Of a stretch of DNA of 64,000 bases, positions 11,344 through 24,600 are shown piece after piece. Position 1 is the first letter of the stretch; every line of letters starts with the position of its first letter. The notes under the pieces were generated by a model, which worked only from the letters and a program-made list of their open reading frames with translations, searched no databases and was not told the DNA's origin. The position numbers were made by a program, and so were the translations under genes. Origin of the DNA: Gavia stellata (taxonomy: Eukaryota > Chordata > Aves > Gaviiformes > Gaviidae); NCBI RefSeq assembly GCF_030936135.1, contig NC_082597.1, positions 46,011,095-46,075,094 on the forward strand, given 5' to 3'.

Positions 11344-11371
11344 GTGACCTGTGCTAAATAAGACAGGTCAC
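11344..11371. repeat. Inverted repeat with two nuclear-receptor half-sites
   Basis: GTGACCTG (11344-11351) and CAGGTCAC (11364-11371) are perfect reverse complements separated by 12 nt. Each arm contains AGGTCA, the classic nuclear receptor half-site, in everted orientation. The repeat lies in a stretch (about 11160-11390) that looks less A+T-rich than its surroundings. Receptor binding is inference; the spacing is wider than the usual everted-repeat elements. Confidence 0.5.
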
Positions 11372-14300
11372 TGTCAGTTTATAGCTGGGGTGTGGAAGAT
11401 TCAGTGCTTTGTGTATCTAAGGTCATGCGTTGCTACAGTGAACATGTCAAAAGCAACTCGTCCATTGAGGTGTTCCTTCCTACTCCCAAATGTCAGAAGA
11501 AAGGCATATTTTAAGGAGGGTATTAGTAGGAATCTTTAACCTTGAGTGACATATTTTCTGTGTAGCACATTGACGAAATTAACACTCTAAAAAATACGAA
11601 GAGATTTGTCTGTCTCCGTGTAGGACTCTTCTGTGAAATTTGGTAGCACTGACAAACTTTCTCTAGCTTGTATTGCATTTTATTTAGCAGGCCTGAATGG
11701 GGCAGCCTTGCTGATGGTAAAAAATACCCAACAGCCTTGTTTCAAAGCCACAGGGCAATATTGCAAACGACATTGAAGGAATCCTGATAAATGCCCTGTA
11801 GTGTCAGACTTGCATCATTTAAAAATAGGCCGAGCCCATACACATTCGACAGTACCTCTGTTGGGTCTGCCACATGAGATTTAGTCTAGCAAGTGACCCA
11901 AATACATGCACTAGAAGAACAAGTATAAGTACACTGGGGAAAATTGCTTGCCATCTGTCTCCTTGTTGTGTGTGTATATTTGATTATTAACTTACATCTG
12001 TGTTTTTTTTTATGGCCCTTTTTTTGTCATCTACTCTCAATTTTTCAGCTCCGTGTGCACCTCTCCAGTAGCTTTCAGTAGCTCCAGTTTGCAGGTGGCT
12101 GCCATCTTCTGAATTCCAGCAGTGAGGCTGGTGGTGGGAAGACAGGGACTTGTATGCTTTCTCTATAGTGTTTTCCCTTTGTCCCTCCTGTTGCGTGTTA
12201 TAGGTACTAATTTCAAATGACCGTAAAGATAATTTGCATATGAAACAGGGACTTTTAATGTGTTGATAAAGAACAACACAATCCAGAGAAGATGCCTGAG
12301 TAGCTGAGGCTACGTAATTTTCAGGTACTGTAGTTGAGTATCAGCCAAGAGAAACAGTAACTGATTATCTAACAGGATGAACCTGGCATGATAATATTCT
12401 ATTAATGTGATACCCATTCCATTTTAAATGCTGAATATAATCTAAAAATATATTTGGCTTTTGATTTAAAAAGCATTTCTGCATAAAAATTTGTGTTGAA
12501 TGAAACACTTTGATCAAAATGTGAAATCTTAGTTTCATCAAAATAGTGTGGGGTTTCTTTTTTTTTTCAGTGGAGATGCTGTAGTATAGAGATTTTTGGA
12601 GGCGAAAAAGAAATTATGTCCCCGTAGGCTTTATTTTAAGATTCTTGTTGCATATATAACACTAACATAAACCGAGTTACTTCTGGTAGCTCGTTCAGAG
12701 AATAAATTCATGACTGTTAGCAGACGGAGAGTCTCCCTGAGTCACTGACGGGATGTGCCTCATCTGCAGGAAGTTCTTCCAGCACACAATGGAGTTACAA
12801 ATTCAAATGATACACTTTCTCCAGCATCTCCCATATGTATTCCAGCTGCACTTCTGAATCCTTTAAGTTTGCCAGAGTGAAAGTCGCTCAAAAGGCTCAG
12901 AAGTCTCTCATCTCAATTTGTTAACCATCTGATAGCTGTGAGAGTGCTGAATTAGAGGTCCTTTGCCTCCTTCATCTGGAAGTTTGCCCTTCTCTCGTTG
13001 TTGGCTGCTAGGATTTTTTTTTTTCCCCCTGTGAAGTCAACTGAAGCAGACTTTGCTGTTTGTTTATGGAATTTCTTTCTTTAGCTGAAATATTTGATGC
13101 TGAAGCTGTAGATGTAAGCCTGCTGGCAACCTGTGGTGAAAGTTGCTCCAAACATGTAGTTGGAGAAACAGGCTAAATCAGAAGACAGAGATGCTTATTC
13201 TTACTGTTACTTATGTAAAAGTGAATCTGTTCTTTGGGCAAATGTTTATGGTTAGATTTTTTCATTTCTATTTCTAAATATTTTATAGGCTTGACACAGC
13301 TTTGGTTTAACTGTCTTTTTTTGAAAAAGAAAACTTTTTAAACTGTCCATTTCCCTGAATGGTTTTTTTCATCCCTAATTTTTGTCTGAAATGGTTGTTT
13401 GAAAGATGGAAGCGTTTTATCTGGAGACCCAAACTTATGCTGAAAGTTCTTTGTTCTCTGACACTTCGGCCGTCAGGTTTTTAAATTAATTTTGGAATGT
13501 CTCTTGATTGCGGAACCTGTTGTTGGCCTTTAAGGCTTGGCGGCCTTTGAACTCCCTGTGCTTTTCCGCTTCTGGTGACTGATCTTACAAATGCCTCTTA
13601 TCTTCCATTAAGTGAGAGCTTGTTCTGTGGGCAGGTTATCTAAGTTAGGATGACAGTAGGATTTCATTTCACTTATTCTAGATCAGGTTCTTAGGTTGCG
13701 TTCCCGCAGTCTCAGGATAGTCCTCTAGACTTGAGGTATTTCTGTTACTCTTGCACAGGCGATCCCTCCCCAGTAAGAGGGAGAGGGTGCAATCCTGTAA
13801 TTTCTTTCCTAGTTTCACCCTCTGCAGAACTCCATACTAAACCATTTTTCCCCAAAGGCCAGCCCATTGCTGAATGAAACTCAAAGAGCCGGAGGAAATT
13901 GGGTTTTGGAATCACACCCTAAATGTTGCTTAACATGTCGACTCTACTGCTCAGTTGCTGCTTCAGGACAGTTGAAATATCTTGCGGACCTGTGAATGGC
14001 TCGTAATGGGCATCTCCAAAGGCAGCTGTGCATGCTTTGCCCTGCCTTCAGAGGATGCTTCAGCCTAGCACAGGATTGCTGTTGTTCGTATATGACAGCT
14101 TATTGTGAGACGAAGAAACATGCTGGATGACTGGGATGGCAGCTAAGGATCAAGTAATCTGTCAATCTCTATTTCACTTTGAGGAAAAAGAAAACTAGTA
14201 AATTGGACTGTTTGGAGCTGATGAAACATGGCCACCCAGCCTCCATAGCTGGGGATGACTAGTCGATGTGCTCCGATGCTCTGCCACGCCAGCCATTCCT

Positions 14301-17300
14301 GGCCTTGTTAAGCTTCAAGAGGGAGAAAAAGTAAAAGTGGCTTCCTTGAATACTAATACTTGCGTTCCCTAGGACACTGTGAGTTACTCTGTTAGCCTTC
14401 GTTGTCCTATTGGCTTCATGAGGAGATTTTTCAAGTATAGTGGGAGGTTTCAGTTGGAGGTAAATAACGCTCATTTACTGTCTTCATATCCCTTCTTTCC
14501 TTGATCTCTTCGTCTTTTTAATTGCTCTTTGTTTTATTGGAAATATTGTTCTTTTAGCATAAGCTGTTTTGTCTTTTATATCTTAATTCTTATGATATTT
14601 TTTTCCCAGTGTTCTATTCAAATGGCCCATATTCATGCTTCTAAAACTGTTAAAAATCAGGGTAACCTCTAAAAACACATGTAGGTGTATATACCATCAC
14701 TATAGTAAATAGAATAGCGGGTTTTTTTTGTATGCCTAAAACTTGAGACCAAGCCTTTTTTGGCATCTGTCTTCCAGCAGAGAGCTGGACAGGCTTCCTG
14801 TTAGTCTGCCACAAAGGCTCCTTAATTTATTTGTGGGGGTCACTGTTGACTGCCTCAGAGCACTTCCTTCTCTCCAGGAGTTAAGCACGTTGGCCGCAGC
14901 AGCAGTCCCGGTCCCAGCTGGCTCAGGAAGCCAGAGACTGAGAGGTAATTGAACGAGGATTTTCCACATGATGGTACAGACTGTTACTGCTAGATGACTG
15001 GACTGGTCTGCGGCATCCCGTATTATTCGCTGACCTATCAGTAGACCAAAAAAAAAACCTGCTCTGACCTGTGGTTCAAGCAAGGACAGGTTTTTCTGAA
15101 TTTAGTTAGCATCCTGTTTCCAGGACGGGGTTTTCTGAACTTAGCACTACTCTAGGGTATTTTGCTAATGAGAGGATTGAATGATTTTAACTCCTATGTA
15201 TGTGTTTTAGTCGGCTAGTCCAGTATTAGTTCAGAGGAACAACACAGTAATTGCTAGCAGAACTATCGCTGTAAAGTCTCTGCCAGTGCCTGGATGCTAT
15301 TTTCATGCAGCTTCGTAATTTGCGTACTTAAATGCTAAAAAAGGACTTGAACTCTTGAAACGGGGTCACGCTTCAGTGACCAAAATTGTCATGGAAACAA
15401 ACCCACTCAGTAGCAGCCTAAACTGTTCCTAGATCTCTGTCCTGTCTTCCCTTCCCACCTCCGTGGCTTTTTACATATAACAACTGGTGCTGGGCTGAGG
15501 AACCAGGCTCCAGCATGCCATTTCCCCATCACTGCTGCTGAACGACCTGCACCCCATGCTTAGGGCACCCTTCTGGTGGGAAACCAATCTTTGAACCCTC
15601 TCAAATACCTAAATAAAAGACAGATACACTGTAAGTGTTTGTCTGCAGTCTCGACTTAGAGATAGCATTTCATTTCTGTATGTAGCGTTTCCAGTTGCTT
15701 GGCTACCTGCTCTGAGTAAGTGCGACTTTAGTTTTTAATTGCTTCTCTGAGAATTTTCTCTCCCTCTGATGCAAGGGAATGTAGTTTGGAGTTGGATGGC
15801 TCTCTGTGAATCAGATACTTTTCTTTAGGATGCGGTGCCTGGCTGATAAGTGCGTAGGCTCCCAACATTGTGGTGCATCAGGAGTGCCTTTACAGCATCT
15901 AGCCTCCAGCTTCTATGCAGGAATATTTCTCAGATGGTGCTGTTTAAAATAGCTCTTAGGTTTTGCTCAGTAACTGTTGAAGCTGGTAATGGTTATTTAC
16001 TTTGGTATTAAAAATCTCAGCATGTACGAGTTCCAGTGTATGAGTAAAGCACTGAGAAATACTCTTCCACTGAAAACAGTCATCTTAAGTTGATGTTTGC
16101 AGTGGTTTTAAGGTGACAGAATTACTTAGTGGGGAAAAAAAAACCCAAGGCAGTGGATGTTGTCCATTATAAAGATCTTTAAGAATTAACACTGGTACCA
16201 GGGAAATAAACCTGTCTATACATAGGAGTTAGCCAAGCCCCTTATTGTGGAGTACCAGTTAAAACCAAGCCCCAGAATCTACCCAACCAACACCAAACTG
16301 TTTGGTTTTATCAAAGAGCCCCTTGAAATGGCTTCATCCAGATTCCAACAGGAGATGAAAGACTTCACAAGGAGCCAAGCATCTCTGTAAAAAAAGATCG
16401 GTGTGCTGAAGTGGCCTCTAAAAGTAGGCAGAGATGGTCTGCCCCATCATCATTTAAACTCTAAATATTTCAGTGTGTGTCTGGTCTCTGTTTTAGATCC
16501 ACGAGTCTCGTCATGATTCCTGTGCCTGCCTTCCAGCCTGGGGTGTTTCCCTGAGGTGTGTTTTAGCATATTTAGAGTTCAAGCTGCTGTAAGTGAGGAT
16601 GTGAGCTGTCGAATTGAAGTTCTTAATATATTCATGTCTATACATTTGATAGGCTTTTAGTAGTCACTTTGAAATGAAAGATGCAGTTTGCGGGATTGTA
16701 AAGTAATAGGTCAACTCTTGGAGGCAGCATGGGGAGAACTAGAACTCCTAATCCAGAATAACTTTTTTTTTCTGCAAATGACTAATTTGTTCCAGTTCTC
16801 TGAGCTCCCACTTCAAGGTTTCATGTTATTCTTAAAATCAGCCACTTCTGGGGCTTTTAACTTTGGTGTCTTGAGTCTTGTGTGCATGTGGTTTGGTTCC
16901 ATCATTTTCAGAGTGTGTTTTTGATGGTGGGCCTTTCAGAGATCTCATTGACCAATGTGCAAAGCAGCACATTAAGTGATACACTTAAAAATCTGCTTTT
17001 TAAAGCACAGGTTGCCTAAGCATTTATAGGCTGTGTGGTACTGTGTCATTTCTCTTCTGCAGGCTGCTTCTGTTGGTGCTTTTAAGCTTGATCTGATATT
17101 GTAGCACTATGATAACATATGAATGTTCTTGTTTTCATTTTACAGCCTGCCAGTGTTACTGGGTTGGGATCAATTACATTTGGCTGGCTCCTTTGTTTGA
17201 GTGGACTAGTACCGGGCTACTTTGGGACGCGGATTAGGTTCAGTTGGAAATTCAAATGAGATGCTTGCAGTCACCTCTGGCCATTAGTGCAGCTTTCCTA

Positions 17301-20300
17301 ACCCCAAATAGCACTGGGGATTTTTCTTACCTAATTGGACGGAGCCCACGCTGCCTTGAGTGTGACTCCGTGGATGTAAGAATCCACTTGTAGCTGTTTT
17401 CTGTAGGTTATGAGCCTTCTGCTATATACTCTGTTTTCATGATTTATACATTTTATAAAAACAGATATTTTTTTTCTTTTCAAGTAAAAATACATTTGAA
17501 GGAACACTGTGCGTTGTCATACCCTCTCATTTGCAACAGTTATGTGAAGATGAAGGTGCTGTCATGCCTTCTCTTGTACTTGATACTGTATTTATTTGAT
17601 TTGACTGCTTAGTGTGGCAACAGTGTTTGATTGTTGTAATTATTTTAACAAGATAAAGAAGAAATTAGGCTCTGAAGTGAGGCATAGGCTCAAAAGTGAG
17701 GCAGTGTCTTAAGAAGCCTTATTTTGTGTGTAATGTATCAGCCCTCTGGATACCATTAAAATAAGAAAAATATTTATGTCTTGGATTAAGCCTCTTTGTA
17801 TTGGCCTGCCTGTCCTTGTTGGTGCCAGGATTTCATCGGTGAATGATCCTGGGCAACTGTCTGAAATAATTTGGGAAGCTTTGTTTGGAAGTTTGGTTTG
17901 TGGGTCTCTAGCAAGGTTGATCTTGTTCTGCCATCCTTTCTTTGACCTTCCATACCTCCTCCCAGCTCCCATGCCAAAAAGAAACACCGTAGAGTTCCTG
18001 GGAAGATACTTCTAGGTATGCTATGCATCTAGCTGTCTGTTCCTTGTTGCAAAATCTTGAATTATAACAACAATTTCTTTGTAATAAATTCCATGAAGCT
18101 TCAGTGTGTATGCTTCAATTTCTTCAAACAATTTCAGTTGTACTTGAGGTAACTTTTAACTGTTATTTATTTATTTTCAGGAGAAAAAGGAGGATTGGTC
18201 TTGTGTAATTCATGTTAGTTGCAGAACAAAGTTTTCTTCTTTTAATTAATTATTTGTAATTATACTTCTGATCTTTTACATTTTTATAATTAAAGCAGAA
18301 GAAAACGTAGGCTTTTTAAAAACACTTTGATCTGATTTAAGGTTCCAGTGCCAAAAAAATAATTTAAATGCTGCATGGCTGTATAAATAAAGCTGGCTGA
18401 AAGAAAAAGTACGAAGAGAAGGATGAAAAAATTAATAAAATAAAATAGCATTTTTGTGTGTAGCAGCTTTCATTTTGTAGCACGAACAGTTCTTTATAGC
18501 TTCTTTGTAACACCAGTATACTTGAATAATTTTTTTATTTGTGTGAAAAGTCATAGCTGTATTTTCTGTTCCATTTCACAGTACATTACTCATCTCTTGG
18601 GTGTAAATCACTTGGCTTCTTAAAAATGGTGGTATTTCTCTTTAATAAACATCATGCTTCTGGAGAGTTCTGGAGATGCACTTTTTTTGGAAGACAAAAG
18701 ACTTAAGTATGGGGAAAGGCCACAGAGAAAATGGTTCCTCACTTTGTTGGCCTCATGCTAAAAAAGCAAAACCCAAGCTGGATCACTCCAGAGTACTGTC
18801 TACGCTGGTGTTTGCTGCCAGACACGTTCATGCTCTTCCTGGGCTATGAAAGGATTGCTGAAAGCAGCTCTGCACCAGAGCTGTGCAGCTTCAACGAGCG
18901 TTATGGAGCCTTACGGTTGTGGTGATGTGGCTTGCGGAGTCTCGCTGGCAGGTGGAGCCTGAGATGAAAGCCTTCTCCACCCGCAGGGGCCTGGGGCTGC
19001 ATGACTGGATGTGCCCCGAGCTACTGTGCAAGTCACTACATCTCCTACTGCTTCTGTTTCCTCTTGCCTTGTTTCCGCTCGTAATGTGATTGCAAGCTCT
19101 TGGCAGCTGAAACCCCATCTTTAGTAGGTCTGTTGCATTGGTTGGTTCAGCCTGGCTTGAGCCTTGATAAGGACATCTGGCTGTGGGCATCTGGCTATTT
19201 TAAAATGATGCCTTGGGCTTAAAGAAGGGAAGTTTAATGGAAGTTGCTTTATATACTTTCCTCTTTCCATAGAACTGCTAGATGTCTAGGTGCTGTTTAG
19301 CCAGAACAGGTTGGCCATGGTTTCTCTTAAGTATAAAATGCTGTAGCATTGTACTCATTTTTAATAAAAAACCCCCAGTCTTGCTAACTCTGTTTTGGTC
19401 AATGTTGAATGAGTAGATTTGTATGTTTTCAAAGCAGAACCCTGAATTACCCTGATTTATGATGGACGTAGGTACTTGGAGTTTCATGCCTGGCTGATAC
19501 AGGGTTAAAAGCAAAATGAAGGATTGAATGTCCAGGGAGCAGGAAGCTAGTTGATCCTTTGGAATTTAGAGCTTGCTTCTAGCACTTGACTAAGAAAATA
19601 ATGTAAGGATATTAATAAAAAAGTTGATGTTTATAAGCAAACAAAACTTATCTGCTGAGGTACAGTAAACCTGTGAGAGATTTTGCAGGGGACTCTTCTA
19701 CTCTAGGGGACAGTCAGCTTTTTCTTTCATTTTTTTTCTAAATTTTCCAATTTCAATAAATGTGTGCAATCCTTTCTGAAAACAATTAAAGGCCACCTCC
19801 TTTGGGGGCTGCGAGAGTGTCTGGTGAGGTGAGGAAAGGATCCCACAAAGAAGAAAGGCCTTAAGGAATATTGGCTTTTACCTGGTTGTGTGCTGCATAT
19901 CTAATCTGATAGCTTGTAATGCTAATAAGGATTAATATTTGGTATTTTACTCTTTTGAAAAATGATAAAAATACCAACTGTATAGGAATACCTGTAGCAT
20001 TTTGTCCATCTGACACTAAGATATGTGCTCAACCTACTGTAATTCTGAGCTGTTGACTTGGCGTGTATGGAAATCAGCTAGTTTTGCAGGAAAAGAGAAG
20101 GTTTGCTGCTCTTTACGCAGCTCTACATCTCGGTGCTCCTTGGGGATAGTGTTGGAGAAGGAGTCTTGCCTAAGCAGGAAAATTGGATAGTACAGGTCTG
20201 CAGGTACCATGGTGATGAGTGTGATACACGTATCTTGAAAGGCTCTGATGCACTAGCTTGAAGCAAGGTACCACACTGTTATGCATAGTTTCTAGAAATC

Positions 20301-21674
20301 ACATGCTGTGTGTCATATTTAAATCTATCAACTTGGCTCTGTGCTTGGCTTGTTCTGAACATCTTGCAGACTGAAATTTGTAGATTTTGTTGAGGCTCCC
20401 TGTATTGTAGCTTATTATAGGCAAGGAGTTTCAGTTTATGTTCACACTATGCTAATTGTTAATAACATGAAAAAGTATATAACCTTATTTTACAGCAAAA
20501 AGGTTTAAAACTTGGTTTCTTACTACTGAATCCTAATGTTATGGTACTATTTTCCAAATAATTAGAACGACTCTAAAGCATGAAAATAAAGAACTAAAAC
20601 ACAGGTAAAAGTAAGTACGGAAAAGATTACAGGATTCCAGAATAAACAGTATTTTATTAATGCCTATGCCTCATTCTTTCTGTAAATATTTAAGGAAAAA
20701 TCTAAATGATGTGGACAAGAATTTTCAGTAAGGGGTGGGATTAAAATCAGTTTATTGAAATTTAGTTCCTCCTGGTCTAGTGTAATTTAAACAATTCTGC
20801 TTGAAAGTATAAATTGCACTGGATCTTAGTGTGGGCAAGGGTGTAGGGACATCTGTTCATTGTGTAGCACAGTGGGAGTGATGGCTGAATGTTTTTGCTT
20901 GAACAAGGGCACTGAGAGCACTTTATTTGGCATACCTCTTTCAAGATAAGAAATTGCAGGGAAACATCTGTGCGTAGAGTATGAAAATGCACAACGTTAC
21001 ACTTCATATGCTGCTACAAGTGGCTGAAAAGATAGTAGTGAGTGGAAAGTATTTGTTTTCCTTCCTTACTTTTCATGGACTGAAATCCTTTGTAAAATGT
21101 GTGAGGCAGCAGAGCACAGTCCTGTTAAGGAAGAGTAGATACTGTGATAATTCTTAGCTTGAACCTGAAATCGTACCAGTTAGTCTTTCACCAAGTGAAC
21201 ACACTTGTCGAATAAGCTGGTGAAAGAAGACTGCTTACCAGGCTGTATTTTGTATTGTAAAATGCAAAAGAACCCTGTTAGTAGCAGGATAGTTACACTT
21301 AATATGCATATTTAATTGCACATATAATAACAGACATAATTTTTCATGTTATCTGTACTTGCAGTGCTATCTTGTGTCTGCGCCAGCAACGCAGGTTGTG
21401 GAGGGAGCGTAGGGCTGGACCCTGCAATCAGTGAATCTTCCAACAGAGTGATTAAGTTAGTATCAAATTATGCCTTCAAGAATTTCTAAGCTTGTAAATA
21501 TAGTAAGCAGTATGGTAATTGGAAAAAGCAACTTGGTTTTTGTATTCAAAGAGTCTTTGTTTCTTTAGTCATTGTTCTAAATTTCAGCAGGAACTCTTTG
21601 TAGAGCAGGAACTTCTACGGTTTTACTTTCTGCAGCAAAGGATCTCTGTTTACTTTGCAATTTTTAGGTTTCCC

Positions 21675-21691
21675 TTTTTTTTTTTTTTTTT
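21675..21691. repeat. Poly-T run (T17)
   Basis: Seventeen consecutive T on the + strand. No adjacent transposon body was recognised, so it is treated as a simple homopolymer. Confidence 0.95.
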
Positions 21692-24600
21692 GCTGTTGAA
21701 GGTTAAAAGTTAGGTACTTGGGTCACCTTATGCTACCCATGAGGGGTAGCAAACTAAATGAGGAAGCAAGTGCAGAGATTGTATTTCAGCTATTGCTTCA
21801 GGAACTGACTAAACCTTGATTTAATTGAATTCAATTTGGATTGGTTGAATATCGCTACTGTTGTATTTAAAGAAAGAAAACTGCAGCTAACTAATCTGTT
21901 TTTCTGTATGTCTCTTGTACTGCCTGAATTTTGAAGTACAAGTGAACTCTGCAGCTAAGCAAAGTCAGTGTTTGTGCTGAGATGATTATGCATTAACTAT
22001 TTCATGCTTACTGGAATGGAAAAAAATGTGCAGGTTGGAGAAGATTAATAGCCTGCTTAGTAATGTCCATGGAAGAGGAAAAATATGACCTAATAATCTG
22101 CTTTAGTGATGATCTGTTTATTGTGTCCTAACTTAGTTAAGGTCAAGATAAAAGCAAAACATTTTGTAGGTCCTACATACCAGTAAGAGATAAAATGGCA
22201 GTGTATGCCTTGGCTTTGTGGCTAAGACTTCAGTTTTACAAATGCTTGGACATGTGTTCAGCTTTTCAGATGTAAATAGTCCCATTAGATGAAATCTGGG
22301 TCCAGCTGGATTCAATGGTAAAATCTGTGGCAATTTAAATAAGGCTAGAGTTTCATGAATGAGTTCAGTGAGACTGCTTGTATACATGAAGTTAAACGCA
22401 TGGCTAAGTGTTTGCAGGATAGACGGCCTGCAAGGATACAAGAATAAGACCCTCGCGACACAGTTTGAAGTCTGACCTGTCTTGCTGTTGCATGATGGAG
22501 AGCCACAGTGAGGAAGTAGGTGAACCTTTTGGGCATAAACAAACACACGAGTATATAAAATATCATAAATAACTACAATTCATAAAACGCTTGGTTGGTC
22601 CTAAATAATGAAGCAGTGAAAAAGTTTATGGGCTGTGCTTGTTCTTGTAATATATTTTTATTTTATATTTCTTGGCACAAATGCATGTAAAGAATTAGTA
22701 TCATTATTATGTTATTCTGAAGAACTTAGTAGCAGGAGATACTTTCTTTTGGAAGAGGAAGCAGGTAAAATGAAGTTATAGGCCAGCTCCCCATTTCCCC
22801 CCCCCAGTCTACTACTCAATCACAGGAGTCATGCAATATTTGGTAATTATATCAACTGTTTTAATCATCGTGTGTATTAACGACTTAATTTCATATCATG
22901 CTTGGTAAAGAAACACTGTGGGTATTATCATAACTCTGACGATTCTCACCATCTGAGGCTCTCCCTTCCAGATGTTTCACCGGTTTGCAAATTTGATTTG
23001 GAGCTGCATGTGCAGCAAAACAACTGTCATATACACTAACAGATCTCTGTCTCTCTCTTTGTGCAGAACATCTTTGCAGAGTCTAGTTTCACACTTCTTG
23101 GTGAGAAATACTATTTGAACGACTGTTCCCTTAATCCTGTGAGATTTAGATAAGTGCAATTTTCCAGGTTTTTGAGGGAGTCCTAATCTACATTTCATAA
23201 CGCACACACAACCAAGCAATTAGCATGAAGTCTTATGGCAGCCTGACAGTCCTTTGTGCCTATGGAAACAGTCACACAATAGTGCATGTGCAAATAATGT
23301 TATCGGGTGCCCTTTGTGCGTGCACAGCCATTTTACCTGGAGCATACTAAAAAGCTGAAGTCTAATTCTCATTTAAACTCAACCTTCTCTATTGTATGAT
23401 GAACTTGCGTAAAGAAACATTGAGGTCTTAAGAAAATAATAGCTACTATTCGTTCTTTAAAATGACTTCATTTTGGCATGCTGTTTTGGCTATTTTTTTC
23501 CCTGTGCATGGCTTTAAATAGCAGGAACACAACTCCTGCCCCGGTCATGTTAGATTCAGGCTGCAACCTTCCCTTTGTCTTTGCTCTCTCTCCTTACAGG
23601 TAGGTGCTGAACCTTGTCTCTTCTCCAAGTTGGAAACTGATATTGCCTATGTGTTTGGAGAATGGAGAGGAGCATACTATCTCCACTATTTGGCTCATTG
23701 TGCAGTCCAGTTGTTGGGGAATAGAGAGGGAAGACTTGGTGTAGTGGGCAAGTAGGAAAACAAGTAAACCAGCAAGGCAATAGGAGGTTCAGCACTGGTA
23801 CAGAGCTCTTCAGCTGCTGTGTGCACAGGTGTTTGGGGCAAATACTTTCTCACTTCAGTGTCTGTAGTTCTTAAGGTTTGAGGTGTTTTTGTTTTGGTCT
23901 GCTAAGATGTTGATTTAGTGCCATTCATTTCACTTATATTATCCCATTGGGTAGGGAGTGGTACCTTAGGATGCTTTCAGAGCTCTTCAGAAGAGATTTT
24001 CTGCCCCAAGGAGCTTCAGGCTGAAAGGTATGAGAAGAGCAATGCATGGAAAAGAGGCAGTGTACGCGTAGTGATCCTGTGTGTTGGACTCTGTGTTGTG
24101 TTTGCGGGTACAAGAGCCATCTGAACGTTACGGTGATGGTGAAGGAAGGTCTGGAGAAAGGGGAAGGCAAGACAGAAGACAGAGAAGGGTGAAATGAGAT
24201 ATAGCCCTTGGTGGCTGTTAGGCATGTGGGATGCATAGGATCCAAACCAGTACATAAACTGTGAGGAAAAAAAAAACCCTCTCGGTGTGTGAATGCTGCT
24301 ACTGCATTTGCTGAAAGAGACATTAGCCCTGGATTTTGGCAGTCTCAACTGTTTCTGTTGTAGTGAGCTGGACTGGCTCAAACTGCTCTAGCCAAGGATG
24401 CTTGCCTCACTGAAACAAACCTGAGATCAATCATGCCATCAGCATGGTCAACAGGTCTGAAAGGGGCAACCGCAAGCTGTGGAAGTGGGGATGAGCAATC
24501 AGTGATAATCTGTTCAGAGGGTACTGGAGAAGCCTGTTCAGAGTGGTCTCCGTGGATTTCATTCCTGCCTTTCACAGGTTTTCAGCTTGCTCTTCTAACC

